Origin: Actinomadura sp. HBU206391
Lineage (GTDB): Bacteria; Actinomycetota; Actinomycetes; Streptosporangiales; Streptosporangiaceae
Length of the DNA: 52,815 nucleotides
Assembly: GCF_014323665.1 (NCBI RefSeq)
Contig: NZ_JABVEB010000030.1
Location: forward strand, 1-52,815
Direction of reading: 5' to 3'
In this document: positions 24,383 through 33,519 of the stretch, in pieces
How positions within the stretch are numbered: the stretch's first letter is position 1
Layout of the letters: every line of letters starts with the position of its first letter
Notes under the pieces: model-generated
The model's input: only the letters and a program-made list of their open reading frames with translations
Databases searched by the model: none
Told to the model about the DNA's origin: nothing
Position numbers and translations under genes: made by a program

Positions 24383-25299
24383 CAGGAGTCCTTCGTGGAG
24401 AAGACGGCACCCCGCGCCGCGCCGGCCGCGTCGGTCACCGCCGCCGGGAGGCTCAGGGGCATGTTGTCGATCAGGTGGGTGGCTCCGACCCGGCCCGCGA
24501 CGACGAGCACGGCCGGGCCGGCATGGAGGGCGTCGACGTCGGTGAACGTGGCCGGGTCGACGAGCGAGAGATAGTCCAGCGACAGCGGCGGATCGGCCTT
24601 GGCGGCCGTGTCCAGCACCGCCTGCGCCGCCCGTACGACCGCCTCGGGGCCTTCGGCGACCGCCTCGGCGCCGGCGCCGAGCGCGGCCGACAGGGACAGC
24701 GCGGTGCGCCGCTCGGCCTCGGACAGGTAGCGGTTGCGGCTGGACAGCGCCAGGCCGTCCGGCTCACGCACGGTCGGGCAGCCGACGATCGCCACCGGCA
24801 GATCGAGGTCGCGGACCATCCTGCGGATCATGGCGAGCTGCTGCGCGTCCTTGTCGCCGAAGACCGCGTGCGTCGGGCGCACCAGGTTGAACAGCTTGGT
24901 GACGACGGTCAGCACGCCGTCGAAGTGACCCGGCCGGTGGATCCCCTCGACGATCTCGCCCATCCGCCCGGAACTGATCCGCACCTCGGGCTCGGACGGG
25001 TACATCACCCCGGGCTTGGGAGCGAACACCAGGTCGACCCCCTCGTCCGCGCAGGCCCGCAGGTCGGCGGCCAACGTGCGGGGATAACGATCGAGGTCCT
25101 CGCCCGGGCCGAACTGCAGCGGGTTGACGAAGATGCTGACCGCGACCACGTCGGCGATCTCACGGGCCCGGCGGATCAGCGACCGGTGCCCCTCGTGCAG
25201 TGCTCCCATGGTCGGCACCAGCGCGAGGGGCCAGTCCCGGATGCCCGCTCGCGCTGCGGCGAGCTCCTCACGGGTCTCGGCGACAAGGGGTTTCACCAT
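24382..25299 (-). CDS. panC: Pantothenate synthetase
   Basis: 305 residues from ATG 25299 (MVKPLVAE), with GGAAGGGA upstream; GTG 25314 is the longer option. It joins pantoate and beta-alanine through a pantoyl-adenylate. It belongs to the HIGH-superfamily: [19 protein letters not shown] near residue 30, [35 protein letters not shown], and the KMSKS-like [11 protein letters not shown]. Fully conserved. The neighbours panD (downstream, overlapping) and a DUF2520 oxidoreductase (38 bp upstream) suggest one operon. Confidence 0.97.
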   Translation of the reverse strand: MVKPLVAETREELAAARAGIRDWPLALVPTMGALHEGHRSLIRRAREIADVVAVSIFVNPLQFGPGEDLDRYPRTLAADLRACADEGVDLVFAPKPGVMYPSEPEVRISSGRMGEIVEGIHRPGHFDGVLTVVTKLFNLVRPTHAVFGDKDAQQLAMIRRMVRDLDLPVAIVGCPTVREPDGLALSSRNRYLSEAERRTALSLSAALGAGAEAVAEGPEAVVRAAQAVLDTAAKADPPLSLDYLSLVDPATFTDVDALHAGPAVLVVAGRVGATHLIDNMPLSLPAAVTDAAGAARGAVFSTKDS

Positions 25300-25336
25300 C
25301 TGCGTCCCTTCCACTGCGTCCCTTCACTTGCGCTCA

Positions 25337-26260
25337 TCAATCCGCCAGCGCCTCGAGGAGGCGCTCGGCGTCCGCAGGCTTGAGCAGCCCGGCGGCCAGC
25401 GCCCGATCGGCGGTCAGCCGGGCGAGGGCGACATAGGCCCGTCGCCCCTCAGGAGAGACCTTGGCCAGCTCGGCGATGTGGTCGGCCACGGTCCCCGCGT
25501 CGCCGCGGGCCACCGGGCCGGTGAGCCCGTTCATGCCGAGCCGCAGCGCGTTGTCCAGGGCGGCCCCGAGCAGCGGGCCCAGCATCCGCGCCGGGTCCTC
25601 GACCCCCGCCCTGCGCAGCAGGTCCATCTGCTCGGCCACGAGGGTGACCAGATGGTTGGCGCCGCCGGCCAGCGCCGCGTGGTAGAGAGATCGGCGATCC
25701 TCGGGAATCCACACCGGCTCACCGCCCATCTCCACGACCAGCGCCTCGGCCACCGGCCGCAATGGCTCGGGCGCCGTCACGCCGAAGGCGATACCGGCCA
25801 GCCGGTTCACGTCCTCGGAGCGGCCGGTGAACGTCATTGCCGGATGGACGGCCAGCGGCAGCCCGCCGGCCCGCGTGGCCGCCTCGAGCACACCGACGCC
25901 GTACCGCCCGCTGGTGTGGACGAGCAGCTTGCCGGCGACCGGGACGTCCGTGGCGATCAGCCCGGCCACGAGCGGCGGCAGCGCCTCGTCTGGCACCGTG
26001 AGCAGCACCAGATCGGCGGCCGCGACCACGCCCTGGGGATCGGTCAGGGCCACGCCTGGCAACCGCTCGGCGGCCCGGTGCCGGGACTCCTCCGACACCG
26101 CCGACGCGGCCACCACATGGTGGCCGGCGAGCGAGAGGGCCGCCCCCAGCGCCGTGCCGACCCGGCCCGCGCCGATCACACCGACGGCGAGCCTGCCGGG
26201 CCGGTCCTCGGGTCGTTCCCCGCCCGCGGGTAGGGGCGAGGGCACATCGAATGCGTTCAC
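25337..26260 (-). CDS. Rossmann-fold DUF2520 protein, candidate ketopantoate-type reductase
   Basis: 307 residues. The N-terminal NAD(P)-binding Rossmann fold (LAVGVIGAGRVGTALGAALSLAGH at about 24-47, with VLLTVPDEALPPLV) is followed by LVHTSGRYGVGVLEAA, GLPLAVHPAMTF, and a helical dimerisation domain (SLYHAALAGGANHLVTLVAEQ), the plan of 6-phosphogluconate-dehydrogenase-like enzymes and ketopantoate reductases. It is regularly linked to panC and panD in actinobacteria. No panE is in this window, so a role in reducing ketopantoate or a related 2-keto compound is a reasonable inference and not established. Start GTG 26260. Confidence 0.88.
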   Translation of the reverse strand: MNAFDVPSPLPAGGERPEDRPGRLAVGVIGAGRVGTALGAALSLAGHHVVAASAVSEESRHRAAERLPGVALTDPQGVVAAADLVLLTVPDEALPPLVAGLIATDVPVAGKLLVHTSGRYGVGVLEAATRAGGLPLAVHPAMTFTGRSEDVNRLAGIAFGVTAPEPLRPVAEALVVEMGGEPVWIPEDRRSLYHAALAGGANHLVTLVAEQMDLLRRAGVEDPARMLGPLLGAALDNALRLGMNGLTGPVARGDAGTVADHIAELAKVSPEGRRAYVALARLTADRALAAGLLKPADAERLLEALAD

Positions 26261-26403
26261 TGCGTTCCAGTCCTCTGCCGGGGTACCGGACGTGCGCGAA
26301 CCAGATTACTTCCTCCCGGGCGCGGCCACTCGGCCGCCCGGTGTCAATCAAGGATCAGGGCGGGTGGAGGTGCCCTGATCCTTGATCGATGCCCGGTGCG
26401 TGC

Positions 26404-28890
26404 TCACTCCGACGACAGGGACTCCACAATGGAGGCCCTCGCGGCTCGGCGGGAGGGGAGGACCGCGGCGATCAGGCCGGCCAGCGCGGCGATGGCCACG
26501 AAGGCGACGATCTGCGCGTACGGCAGCCGGAAGAGCGCCCCCTCCAAGATCGCCCGGGTCGCGGCCCAGCCGAACAGTGTGCCGAGCACCACACCCGTGA
26601 GGGCCCCGATCAACGCCATGATCATGGATTCCACCGACAACATCCGGCGAAGCTGGCGGCGGGTCAGACCGAGGGCTCTGAGCAGCGCCGACTCCCTGGT
26701 CCGCTCCACCACCGACAGCGTCAGCGTGTTGGCGATGCCGAACAGCGCGATCAGGATGGAAAGGCCGAGCATCCCGCCGAAGACCATGAGCATCGTGTCG
26801 ATCGCCCTGCTGAACTGGTCCTTGATCGAGGTCGCCGAGGCCACATTGACCGCCGGGTGGTCCTTCGTGGCCGCGTCGACGGCCGTCCGCGCCGCGGCCG
26901 CGTCGACGCCGTCCTTGACCTTGAGGTAGATCGCGGTGTCGCCGAGGGCGCCGAAGTAGGCGTCGAAGTCCCGCTCCGGCACGAGGATCTCCGGCATCGG
27001 GACGTCTCCGGAGAACACCACCGCGATCCTCAGGGTCCTGGGGCCCTGCCGGGTCGTCACCCCGACGGTCTGACCGGCCGAGCGGCCGCCGGCGGCGTTG
27101 TGGTGCAGGGCGACGGTGCCCGTCCGCAGGTCGGCGAACGACCCGCTCTCGATCTCCGGCTTGACCACCTTGCCGATGGCCGGCCCGCTGACCGTGCCGA
27201 TGCTGCGATCGTCACCGTCGAGCCCGCCGTCGGCCCACCGCACCTCCGTCACCGAGCCGATCTCCGGTGCGGCCCGCAGCGTCTCGGCCAGCGCTCGGGG
27301 AATGGTCCGGTCGCTGCCGAGCTGGGACCGCAGGGCGTAGTCGACGGGGAACTGCTGCTCGAGCCGGTCCGACGCCGTCGCCTTCACGCTCGCGCCGAGC
27401 ACCGCGAAGAGGGTGACCAGGCCGACGCCGATGGTCAACGCGATGGTCGTGGTCGCGGTGCGCTTGGGCGCGCGCCGCGAGTTCTCCATCGCCAGCCGGC
27501 CGGGCAATCCGACCCGCGCCGGGATCGCGCCGATCACCCGGGCGAGCGGCCGTACCAGGGCGGGCATCAGCGCGATCGCCCCGAGGAACGTGAGCCCTCC
27601 GGCGAGTGCCGTCACCGCGAGCGCGCTCTCGCCCACGGGCATGACCAAGGCGCCGAATGCGGCCAGGCCCAATCCGAGACCGCAGAGCAGCACGGTGACC
27701 ACGATCCGGAACGGGCCGAACCGCAGCCTGCCGGTGCCGGGCTCGGCCTCCGAGCGCAGCGCGGCCACGGGCGCCACCCTGGTGGCCGCCCTGGCCGGGA
27801 GCAGGGCGGAGAGCACCGTGACGACGACTCCCGCGACCAGCCCGACCGCCACCGTGCGGAGGCCGAGCGCGAAGGCCCCGGCGGGCAGGTCCGCGCCGAA
27901 GAAGCCGATCGCCGCGATGGCCCCCGCCCCCAGCGCGGCTCCGATGGCGAGGCCGAGCAGCGAACCGACCAGGCCGACCGCCGCCGCCTCGACGAGGACG
28001 CCGCCGAAGACCTGCCTGCGGGTGGCGCCGACGCAGCGCAGCAGCGCGAGTTCGCGCATGCGCTGGGCGATGAGGATGGCGAAGGTGTTGTAGATGACGA
28101 TGGCCGACACCAGCAGGGAGACCAGCCCGAACAGCAGCAGGCCGATGCGCAGCACCTTGGTGTCGGCGCCGTTCGCCGTGGCGAGCCGGTCGCCGAGCTG
28201 CCGCCCGGTGATCACCTCGTACGGGCCGCCGACGGCCGCGGCCACGGCCTGCGTGGAGACCGGGCCGGCGACGTCGATCTCGGCGTAGCCCTTGGCGCCG
28301 GTCATCGCGGTGGCGGTGGCCGGGGTGAAGCCGACCGCGCCCCGGTAGGCCCGGTCGAGGGCGAGCTCGACCGTGCCGACCAGCCGGAAGGTCCGCGGGC
28401 CGCCCCGGGGGTCGAGGACCTTGATGGAGTCGCCCGTGCGGTAGCCCGTGGCCTCGGCGGTGGCCTTGTCGAGCACCGCCTCGTCAGCCGCGGCCGGAGC
28501 CCTGCCGGTCACGACCTCGTGCCGCTGGAGCGGGCCGGTGGACGGCAGCGAGAACCCCATGGTGGGCATGTCGCCGTACGCACGGCCGTCCTTGCCGAGC
28601 AGCGGGGCGTCGCCGCGCACCGTCGCGTGGACGTCGGTGACCCCGGGGACCGCCCGGACCTTCCGCAGAAGTCCCTCGGGCAGCGCCTGGTCGCCCGACC
28701 CCTCGGGAAGCACCGCCACCGCGACCTTCCCGGCCGAGGAGCCGAACTTCTGGTCGTAGCCGGCCTGCATGGTGTCGGTGAGCACGAACGTCCCGGTGAT
28801 GAACGCGACTCCGAGTGCGATGGCGAGCGCGGTGAGCAGCATCCGGAGCCTGCGGGCCCGAAGCCCCGCGAGCGAGGTCTTCAGCATCAC
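26404..28890 (-). CDS. FtsX/MacB-type ABC transporter permease
   Basis: 828 residues with the duplicated FtsX plan. It has an N-terminal helix (LRMLLTALAIALGVAFITGTFVL), a large extracytoplasmic domain (about 40-245), three helices around 250-360 (IGLLLFGLVSLLVSAIVIYNTFAILIAQR, with the RMRELALLRCVGATRRQVF coupling loop), two more central helices, a second extracytoplasmic domain, and a second three-helix set with RESALLRALGLTRRQLRRML. Such permeases couple ATP hydrolysis to mechanical work on lipids, peptides or antibiotics outside the membrane. ATG 28890 overlaps the ATPase stop by 4 bp. Confidence 0.95.
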   Translation of the reverse strand: MMLKTSLAGLRARRLRMLLTALAIALGVAFITGTFVLTDTMQAGYDQKFGSSAGKVAVAVLPEGSGDQALPEGLLRKVRAVPGVTDVHATVRGDAPLLGKDGRAYGDMPTMGFSLPSTGPLQRHEVVTGRAPAAADEAVLDKATAEATGYRTGDSIKVLDPRGGPRTFRLVGTVELALDRAYRGAVGFTPATATAMTGAKGYAEIDVAGPVSTQAVAAAVGGPYEVITGRQLGDRLATANGADTKVLRIGLLLFGLVSLLVSAIVIYNTFAILIAQRMRELALLRCVGATRRQVFGGVLVEAAAVGLVGSLLGLAIGAALGAGAIAAIGFFGADLPAGAFALGLRTVAVGLVAGVVVTVLSALLPARAATRVAPVAALRSEAEPGTGRLRFGPFRIVVTVLLCGLGLGLAAFGALVMPVGESALAVTALAGGLTFLGAIALMPALVRPLARVIGAIPARVGLPGRLAMENSRRAPKRTATTTIALTIGVGLVTLFAVLGASVKATASDRLEQQFPVDYALRSQLGSDRTIPRALAETLRAAPEIGSVTEVRWADGGLDGDDRSIGTVSGPAIGKVVKPEIESGSFADLRTGTVALHHNAAGGRSAGQTVGVTTRQGPRTLRIAVVFSGDVPMPEILVPERDFDAYFGALGDTAIYLKVKDGVDAAAARTAVDAATKDHPAVNVASATSIKDQFSRAIDTMLMVFGGMLGLSILIALFGIANTLTLSVVERTRESALLRALGLTRRQLRRMLSVESMIMALIGALTGVVLGTLFGWAATRAILEGALFRLPYAQIVAFVAIAALAGLIAAVLPSRRAARASIVESLSSE

Positions 28891-29678
28891 GCCCCCAGCC
28901 GCTTGAGCTCGTCGAGCACGCGGTCGGGGGTGGGTCCGGCCAGCTCGGACACGACCTCCCCGTCGCGCAGGAAGACCACGCGGTCGGCGTACGACGCGGC
29001 CACCGGATCGTGGGTGACCATGATGATCGTCTGCCCCATCTCCCGCACCGAGGCGCGCAGGAATCCGAGCACCTCCGCGCCGGACCGGGAGTCAAGGTTG
29101 CCGGTGGGCTCGTCGGCGAAGATGACCTCCGGCCGGGAGACCAGCGCGCGGGCGCAGGCGACCCGCTGCTGCTGCCCTCCGGACAGCTCCGACGGGCGGT
29201 GCTTCAGCCGGTCGCGCAGCCCCAGGACCTCGATGACATGGTCGAACCAGGAGCGGTCGACCTTGCCGCCGGCGAGTTCGACGGCGAGCAGGATGTTCTG
29301 CTCGGCGGTGAGCGTCGGGAGCAGGTTGAACGCCTGGAAGACGAAGCCGACCCGCTCGCGGCGCAGCAGGGTCAGCCGGCGGTCGTCGAGCCCGGTGATC
29401 TCGATGTCCCCGAGGACGACCGAACCCTTGCTGACGACGTCCAGCCCGGCCAGGCAGTGCATGAGCGTCGACTTCCCCGAACCCGACGGCCCCATGATCG
29501 CGGTGAACGCGCCGCGGGCGAAGCCCACGGTGACCCCTCTCAGGGCGTGCACCGCGGCGTCGCCCGCCCCGTAGATCTTGCTCACCCCCGAGGCCGAGAC
29601 GGCGGGGCGCGAATCGGGCCGCGCGGGCCCTCCCGGGGTGAACCCCTCTGCGGGCGCGTTGGTGAAAGTGCCGGTCAC
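28887..29678 (-). CDS. ABC transporter ATP-binding protein (MacB/LolD type)
   Basis: 263 residues. It carries Walker A GPSGSGKST, Q-loop FVFQAFNLLPTLTAEQN, signature LSGGQQQRVACARAL, Walker B EVIFADEPTGNLDSRSG, and switch His in MVTHDPVAA, the standard set for ATPases paired with FtsX-type permeases. GTG 29678 with GAGGAG 6 nt upstream is preferred over the in-frame codon at 29717. It is coupled to the permease. A two-component system encoded upstream may control this pair, as is common for such exporters. Confidence 0.95.
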   Translation of the reverse strand: MTGTFTNAPAEGFTPGGPARPDSRPAVSASGVSKIYGAGDAAVHALRGVTVGFARGAFTAIMGPSGSGKSTLMHCLAGLDVVSKGSVVLGDIEITGLDDRRLTLLRRERVGFVFQAFNLLPTLTAEQNILLAVELAGGKVDRSWFDHVIEVLGLRDRLKHRPSELSGGQQQRVACARALVSRPEVIFADEPTGNLDSRSGAEVLGFLRASVREMGQTIIMVTHDPVAASYADRVVFLRDGEVVSELAGPTPDRVLDELKRLGA

Positions 29679-29923
29679 GTGGGACTCCTCGCTGGATTCG
29701 AGCAACGCGGCCAACACTAGGAATCCGCCGGGCTCCTGCCATCGCCCGCTCGTCTGGCGTTCTCGTGCGATCTTCGGTTACCCGCGAAGCCGCGCGTACG
29801 ACCTGAGGCTGACGCTCGGGTCGTCCCATGCTCCGACCCGCCGCGAGCCCGCACGGGGACCGCCGTGGAACACCGAAGAGCTCCCGAGACCCGAGTCGCC
29901 GAGACACCGGAGCACCGAGAAAC

Positions 29924-29956
29924 GGAGCACCGGGCCGCCGTGCGGCCCGGTGCTCC
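29924..29956 (-). terminator. Terminator of the chaplin-like gene
   Basis: A perfect 15-bp stem, GGAGCACCGGGCCGC (29924-29938) with its complement (29942-29956), around a 3-nt loop, 34 bp past the stop of the minus-strand gene. The rest of the interval to the ABC ATPase (29679-29923) holds no gene I can support. Confidence 0.85.
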
Positions 29957-29990
29957 GGTGCTGGAGCGCGCACGAGGCGCGCTGTGCCCG

Positions 29991-30233
29991 TCAGTAGCCG
30001 TGGTGCCCCTTCACCTTCGCGCCGCCCTTGCATCCCGAGCCCGCGAAGCCGATGACGGCGACCGAGTTGCCGCACACGTTGATCGGGATCGAGATGGGAA
30101 CGAAGATCTGGTTGCCCCCGAGGATGGAGTGGTCGCCCCGGGTGAAGTTGTCGGCCTGCGCTGGCGTGGCGATCATCATCGCGCCGGCGGCCGCGACCGC
30201 CACTACGCCGGTGGCGGCGAGCTTGCTGAGCAT
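29991..30233 (-). CDS. Short chaplin-like secreted protein
   Basis: 80 residues from ATG 30233 with GGGAGGA upstream. A signal peptide (LSKLAATGVVAVAAAGAMMIATPAQA, cleaved after Ala27) leaves a mature part of 53 residues carrying the chaplin pattern: GGNQIFVPISIPINVCGNSVAVIG with Cys54 and a second Cys68, the two conserved chaplin cysteines. Chaplins are amyloid-forming surfactant proteins that coat aerial hyphae and spores. The Lys/His/Gly-rich tail (KGGAKVKGHHGY) is unusual. It has no sortase signal, so it resembles the short, non-anchored chaplins. It has its own terminator. Confidence 0.85.
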   Translation of the reverse strand: MLSKLAATGVVAVAAAGAMMIATPAQADNFTRGDHSILGGNQIFVPISIPINVCGNSVAVIGFAGSGCKGGAKVKGHHGY

Positions 30234-30427
30234 GTGAATCCTCCCGTGCGTCTGGGCCGGTACGACCCGGCCCGTTCTGACATTCACGTCCCTGTCGGCT
30301 CATGCGTGCTGAGCCGCGCCTGCCGTCAGGGCAAGCGCTACGTAAGGTAGTTATTCGGCTACTCAGCGGTAGGTTGCGGAAACACCCAAGGAAGAACGCG
30401 AACAGTCATCAAAAGGTAATGGATGTG

Positions 30428-31144
30428 TTACTCACCGTGACTGTTATGACCCTGCTTGACCAAGCCTGTCTCGTACGCGTAGACGACCGCCTGCACGCGG
30501 TCCCGCAGGTCGAGCTTCGTCAGGATGCGTCCCATATGCGTCTTCACGGTCGCGTCGGAGACGAACAGCCGCTCGGCGATCTCGGCGTTGGACAGGCCCC
30601 GGGCGACCAGATGCAGCACCTCGGTCTCGCGGGTCGTCAGCGTGCCGAGCGCGCCGTCGCTCACGACCGGCTCCCCGTCCGGCAGGTGCACCGCGAACCG
30701 GTCCAGGAGCCTGCGGGTCGTACTCGGCGCCACCACGGCGTCGCCCGAGTGCACCGCCTTGATCGCCTCGATGAGCTGCGCCGGGCCCGCGTCCTTGAGC
30801 ATGAAGCCGCTCGCCCCCGCCTTGATCGCCGCGAACGCGTACTCGTCGAGATCGAACGTGGTGAGGATGATGATCTTGGGACCGCCGGCACTGATCAGCC
30901 TGGTCGCCTGGATCCCGTCCATGCGCGGCATCCGGACGTCCATGAGAACGACGTCGGCGACGGTCGACCGCACCAGCTCCACGGCGCGCGCCCCGTCGCC
31001 CGCCTCGCCGACCACGTCGATGTCCGGCTGCGCGTCCAGGACCATGCGGAATCCCGCCCGCACCAGCTCCTGGTCGTCCACCAGCGCGACCCGGATGGGC
31101 GGGCGTCGCTCCAGGTACTCATCGTCGGTCAGGTGCTCGCTCAT
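30428..31144 (-). CDS. NarL/FixJ-family response regulator
   Basis: 238 residues. Receiver domain with acidic pair Asp23/Asp24, phospho-acceptor Asp69 in VVLMDVRMPRMDG, Thr95/96 and Lys117. A LuxR-type HTH follows (LTTRETEVLHLVARGLSNAEIAERLFVSDATVKTHMGRILTKL at about 168-210). ATG 31144 overlaps the sensor-kinase stop by 4 bp, so the two form a coupled pair. By position it may regulate the chaplin-like gene and the ABC exporter downstream; this is inference only. Confidence 0.95.
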   Translation of the reverse strand: MSEHLTDDEYLERRPPIRVALVDDQELVRAGFRMVLDAQPDIDVVGEAGDGARAVELVRSTVADVVLMDVRMPRMDGIQATRLISAGGPKIIILTTFDLDEYAFAAIKAGASGFMLKDAGPAQLIEAIKAVHSGDAVVAPSTTRRLLDRFAVHLPDGEPVVSDGALGTLTTRETEVLHLVARGLSNAEIAERLFVSDATVKTHMGRILTKLDLRDRVQAVVYAYETGLVKQGHNSHGE

Positions 31145-32322
31145 GTTCTCGCCCCATCTCGCACGGGCAGCCGGGCCACCACTTCCCAGCCGCCGCCCGG
31201 TCTCGGCCGCGCCTGTGCGGCGCCCCCGTACATCGCCACGCGTTCACGCATCCCGACCAGCCCGTGCCCCTGGCCGTCGTCGAGCGCGGCGGCGCCACGC
31301 CCGTCGTCGCAGATCCGTACCTCGACGGCCTCGTCACCGTAGTGCAGGTTCACTTCCGCGGTCGCTCCCGTCCCGGCGTGCTTGAGCGTGTTCGTCAGAG
31401 CCTCCTGGACGATCCGGAAGACGGTCAGCTGCAGGCCCTGCGACAGTTCTCGCGGCACCCCGTCGATCTCGAACCGAAGGGGCAGGCCCGAGGCGCGGAT
31501 CTGGTCGACCAGGTCGGTCAACTGCTCCACGCCCGGCTGAGGAACGTAGGAGCCCGCGTCGTCGCTCTCTCGCAGCACCCCGAGCAGCCGTCGCATCTCA
31601 GCGAGCGCCGTGCGCCCGGTCGCCGAGATCGCCTCGAGCGCCTGCTTCGCCCGATCCCTGTCGGTCTCGATGGCGAAGCCCGCGCCGTCCGCCTGTACGA
31701 CGATCACGCTCACGTTGTGCGCCACGACGTCGTGCAGTTCCCTGGCGATCCGCGCCCGCTCGGCGGCCATCGCGACCTGGACCCGGGTGTCGCGCTCCCG
31801 CTCCAGCCGGGCCGCCCGCTCCTCGAGCGAGCGCAGGTAGGCCCGGCGGGTGTTCATGTACACCCCGAGGATCCACACCCCGCCCACCACGACGCTGAGG
31901 AACAGCAGCGGGCCCCGCATCTCGCGCCAGGGGCCGGTCCACTGCTGGGTGACCTCCATGAACGCGCCGATCTCGGCAACGACCGCGGCGGCCACGCCCC
32001 AGCGGAACGGGCACCACGCGGCGACGGTGTAGAGCACGATGAGGATGGCGATGTTGGCCGGCAGTGCTGCGATGTGCGCGAGCCACTGCACACCGCAGAC
32101 CGCGGCCACGATGACGAACACCGCGCGCGGCCACCGGCGCCGCCAGATCAGCGGCAGGCACAGCGCGAGCGTCAGCACGACGTACCAGGCCTCGCCGTAG
32201 TCTCGGCCGACGGGGGGCGCAGCGCCGAACACCAACGCCGACCACGCCAGAACGGGCAGCATTATGGCGAAGTCCACGAGCACCGTCCTACGGCGCCACC
32301 AGGCCCAAGCACGCGCGATCAC
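31141..32322 (-). CDS. Sensor histidine kinase (HisKA_3, DesK/NarX-like)
   Basis: 393 residues. About five membrane helices occupy residues 15-155 with almost no extracytoplasmic loop, so the signal is probably sensed in or at the membrane. A short coiled coil (160-185) leads to the dimerisation domain with His197 in ARELHDVVAHNVSVI and a C-terminal HATPase (IVQEALTNTLKHAG, CDDGRG, GHGLVGMRERV). It phosphorylates the response regulator encoded immediately downstream. Confidence 0.95.
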   Translation of the reverse strand: MIARAWAWWRRRTVLVDFAIMLPVLAWSALVFGAAPPVGRDYGEAWYVVLTLALCLPLIWRRRWPRAVFVIVAAVCGVQWLAHIAALPANIAILIVLYTVAAWCPFRWGVAAAVVAEIGAFMEVTQQWTGPWREMRGPLLFLSVVVGGVWILGVYMNTRRAYLRSLEERAARLERERDTRVQVAMAAERARIARELHDVVAHNVSVIVVQADGAGFAIETDRDRAKQALEAISATGRTALAEMRRLLGVLRESDDAGSYVPQPGVEQLTDLVDQIRASGLPLRFEIDGVPRELSQGLQLTVFRIVQEALTNTLKHAGTGATAEVNLHYGDEAVEVRICDDGRGAAALDDGQGHGLVGMRERVAMYGGAAQARPRPGGGWEVVARLPVRDGART

Positions 32323-32424
32323 GGCTTCAGCGTACGTTCGGCATGGTCAGCCGACATCCCCCTGCGGTCGGACCTCCGTACGACCACAGAATGGCGAACG
32401 CCCCGTCCGCGATACCGTCACGCT

Positions 32425-33441
32425 GTGGGATGGGTCACGTGGCGTGCGGGCATGCAGGGCGCCCTGTACGGCGAGGAGGGGTTCTACCGGCGCGGAGAGC
32501 GTCCCACGGCGCATTTCCGCACCTCGGTGCACGCCTCGACGCGCTTCGCCGGCGCCCTGGCCCGGCTGCTGACCGAGATCGACGCGTCGCTCGGCCACCC
32601 GCCGCGGGTCGACCTCGTCGACGTGGGCGCCGGCTGTGGCCGGCTGCCCCTGCAGATCATGGCCGCGGTGACCCCCGGCCTGGCCGCCCGGATCGTCCCG
32701 ACGGCGGTCGAGGTCGCCCCCCGGCCGGACGAGCTGCCCGCGGGGGTCGCCTGGCGGGCGGAGCCGCCGGCCGAGATCACCGGCATGGTGGTGGCGAACG
32801 AGTGGCTGGACAACGTGCCGCTCGACGTGGTGGAGCTGACACCGCGCGGGCCGCGGGTCATGCTCGTCGATCCCGCCACCGGCGCCGAACGGCCGGGCCA
32901 GCGGCCCGCCGACGACGACCGCGAGTGGCTGGACCGCTGGTGGCCGCTGCGCGAGCCCGGAGACCGCGCCGAGGTGGGACTGCCGCGTTGCCTCGCCTGG
33001 GGCTCGGTGGTCGGGCGCATGCGCCGCGGCGTGGCGGTGGCCGTCGACTACGCCCACTCGCGCGGGTCACGGCCTGCGACCGGGACCCTCACCGGCTACC
33101 GGGACGGTCATGTGGTGCCGCCGGTGCCGGACGGCTCCTGTGACATCACCGCGCACGTGGCGCTGGACGCCTGCGCCGCGCACGGCGTGAAGGCCGGCGC
33201 CGACGCGACGCTGCTGACCACGCAACGGTCCGCGCTGCGTGCTCTCGGGGTGACCGGCGCCAAGCCGCCGATCGAACTCGCCCACCAGGACCCGCAGGCC
33301 TACGTCGCCGCGCTGTGCGCCGCCGGAGAGGAGGCCGAGCTGATCGACCCGCTGGGCCTCGGTGGATTCGGGTGGCTGGCGCAGGCGGTGGGCACCGCGC
33401 TGCCGGAGTCGTTGACCGGCGCGCACCCCGCCGAGGCCTGA
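32425..33441 (+). CDS. MidA/NDUFAF7-family SAM-dependent methyltransferase
   Basis: 338 residues from GTG 32425. It shows the DUF185/MidA pattern: ALYGEEGFYRRG near the N-terminus, HFRTSVHAS, the SAM loop VDLVDVGAGCGRLPLQ (Gly68-Gly72), VVANEWLDNVPLDVVEL, AVDYAHSRGSRPATGTLTGYRDG, and DITAHVALDAC. The human homologue NDUFAF7 dimethylates an arginine of the complex I subunit NDUFS2, and an orphan nuoD (the NDUFS2 homologue) lies 3.7 kb downstream here. No ribosome-binding site is visible; TACCGT 7-12 nt before GTG could serve as a -10 for a leaderless mRNA. The open frame upstream of 32425 is antisense to the kinase gene and not real. Confidence 0.9.
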   Translation: MGWVTWRAGMQGALYGEEGFYRRGERPTAHFRTSVHASTRFAGALARLLTEIDASLGHPPRVDLVDVGAGCGRLPLQIMAAVTPGLAARIVPTAVEVAPRPDELPAGVAWRAEPPAEITGMVVANEWLDNVPLDVVELTPRGPRVMLVDPATGAERPGQRPADDDREWLDRWWPLREPGDRAEVGLPRCLAWGSVVGRMRRGVAVAVDYAHSRGSRPATGTLTGYRDGHVVPPVPDGSCDITAHVALDACAAHGVKAGADATLLTTQRSALRALGVTGAKPPIELAHQDPQAYVAALCAAGEEAELIDPLGLGGFGWLAQAVGTALPESLTGAHPAEA

Positions 33442-33477
33442 GACAGGCCCCGGATCGACACGGACCGGCCCTGAGGC

Positions 33478-33500
33478 GGGCCCGTCCCAGAGACGGGCCC
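33478..33500. terminator. Bidirectional terminator between MidA-like and P450 genes
   Basis: GGGCCCGTC (33478-33486) pairs perfectly with GACGGGCCC (33492-33500) around 5 nt. It lies in the gap between convergent stop codons at 33441 and 33520. Confidence 0.65.
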
Positions 33501-33519
33501 AGCCCCTGAACCGGTCTCC

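Noticed and set aside
26389..29574. 1,061-codon plus-strand open frame opposite the ABC transporter genes
   Set aside because: Composition is Arg/Gly/His/Asp-rich as expected for the antisense of GC-rich coding DNA; the minus strand encodes an intact permease and ATPase.
31264..32424. Upstream part of the 725-codon frame that ends with the MidA-like gene
   Set aside because: Opposite the sensor kinase gene and not MidA-like; the real protein begins near 32425.
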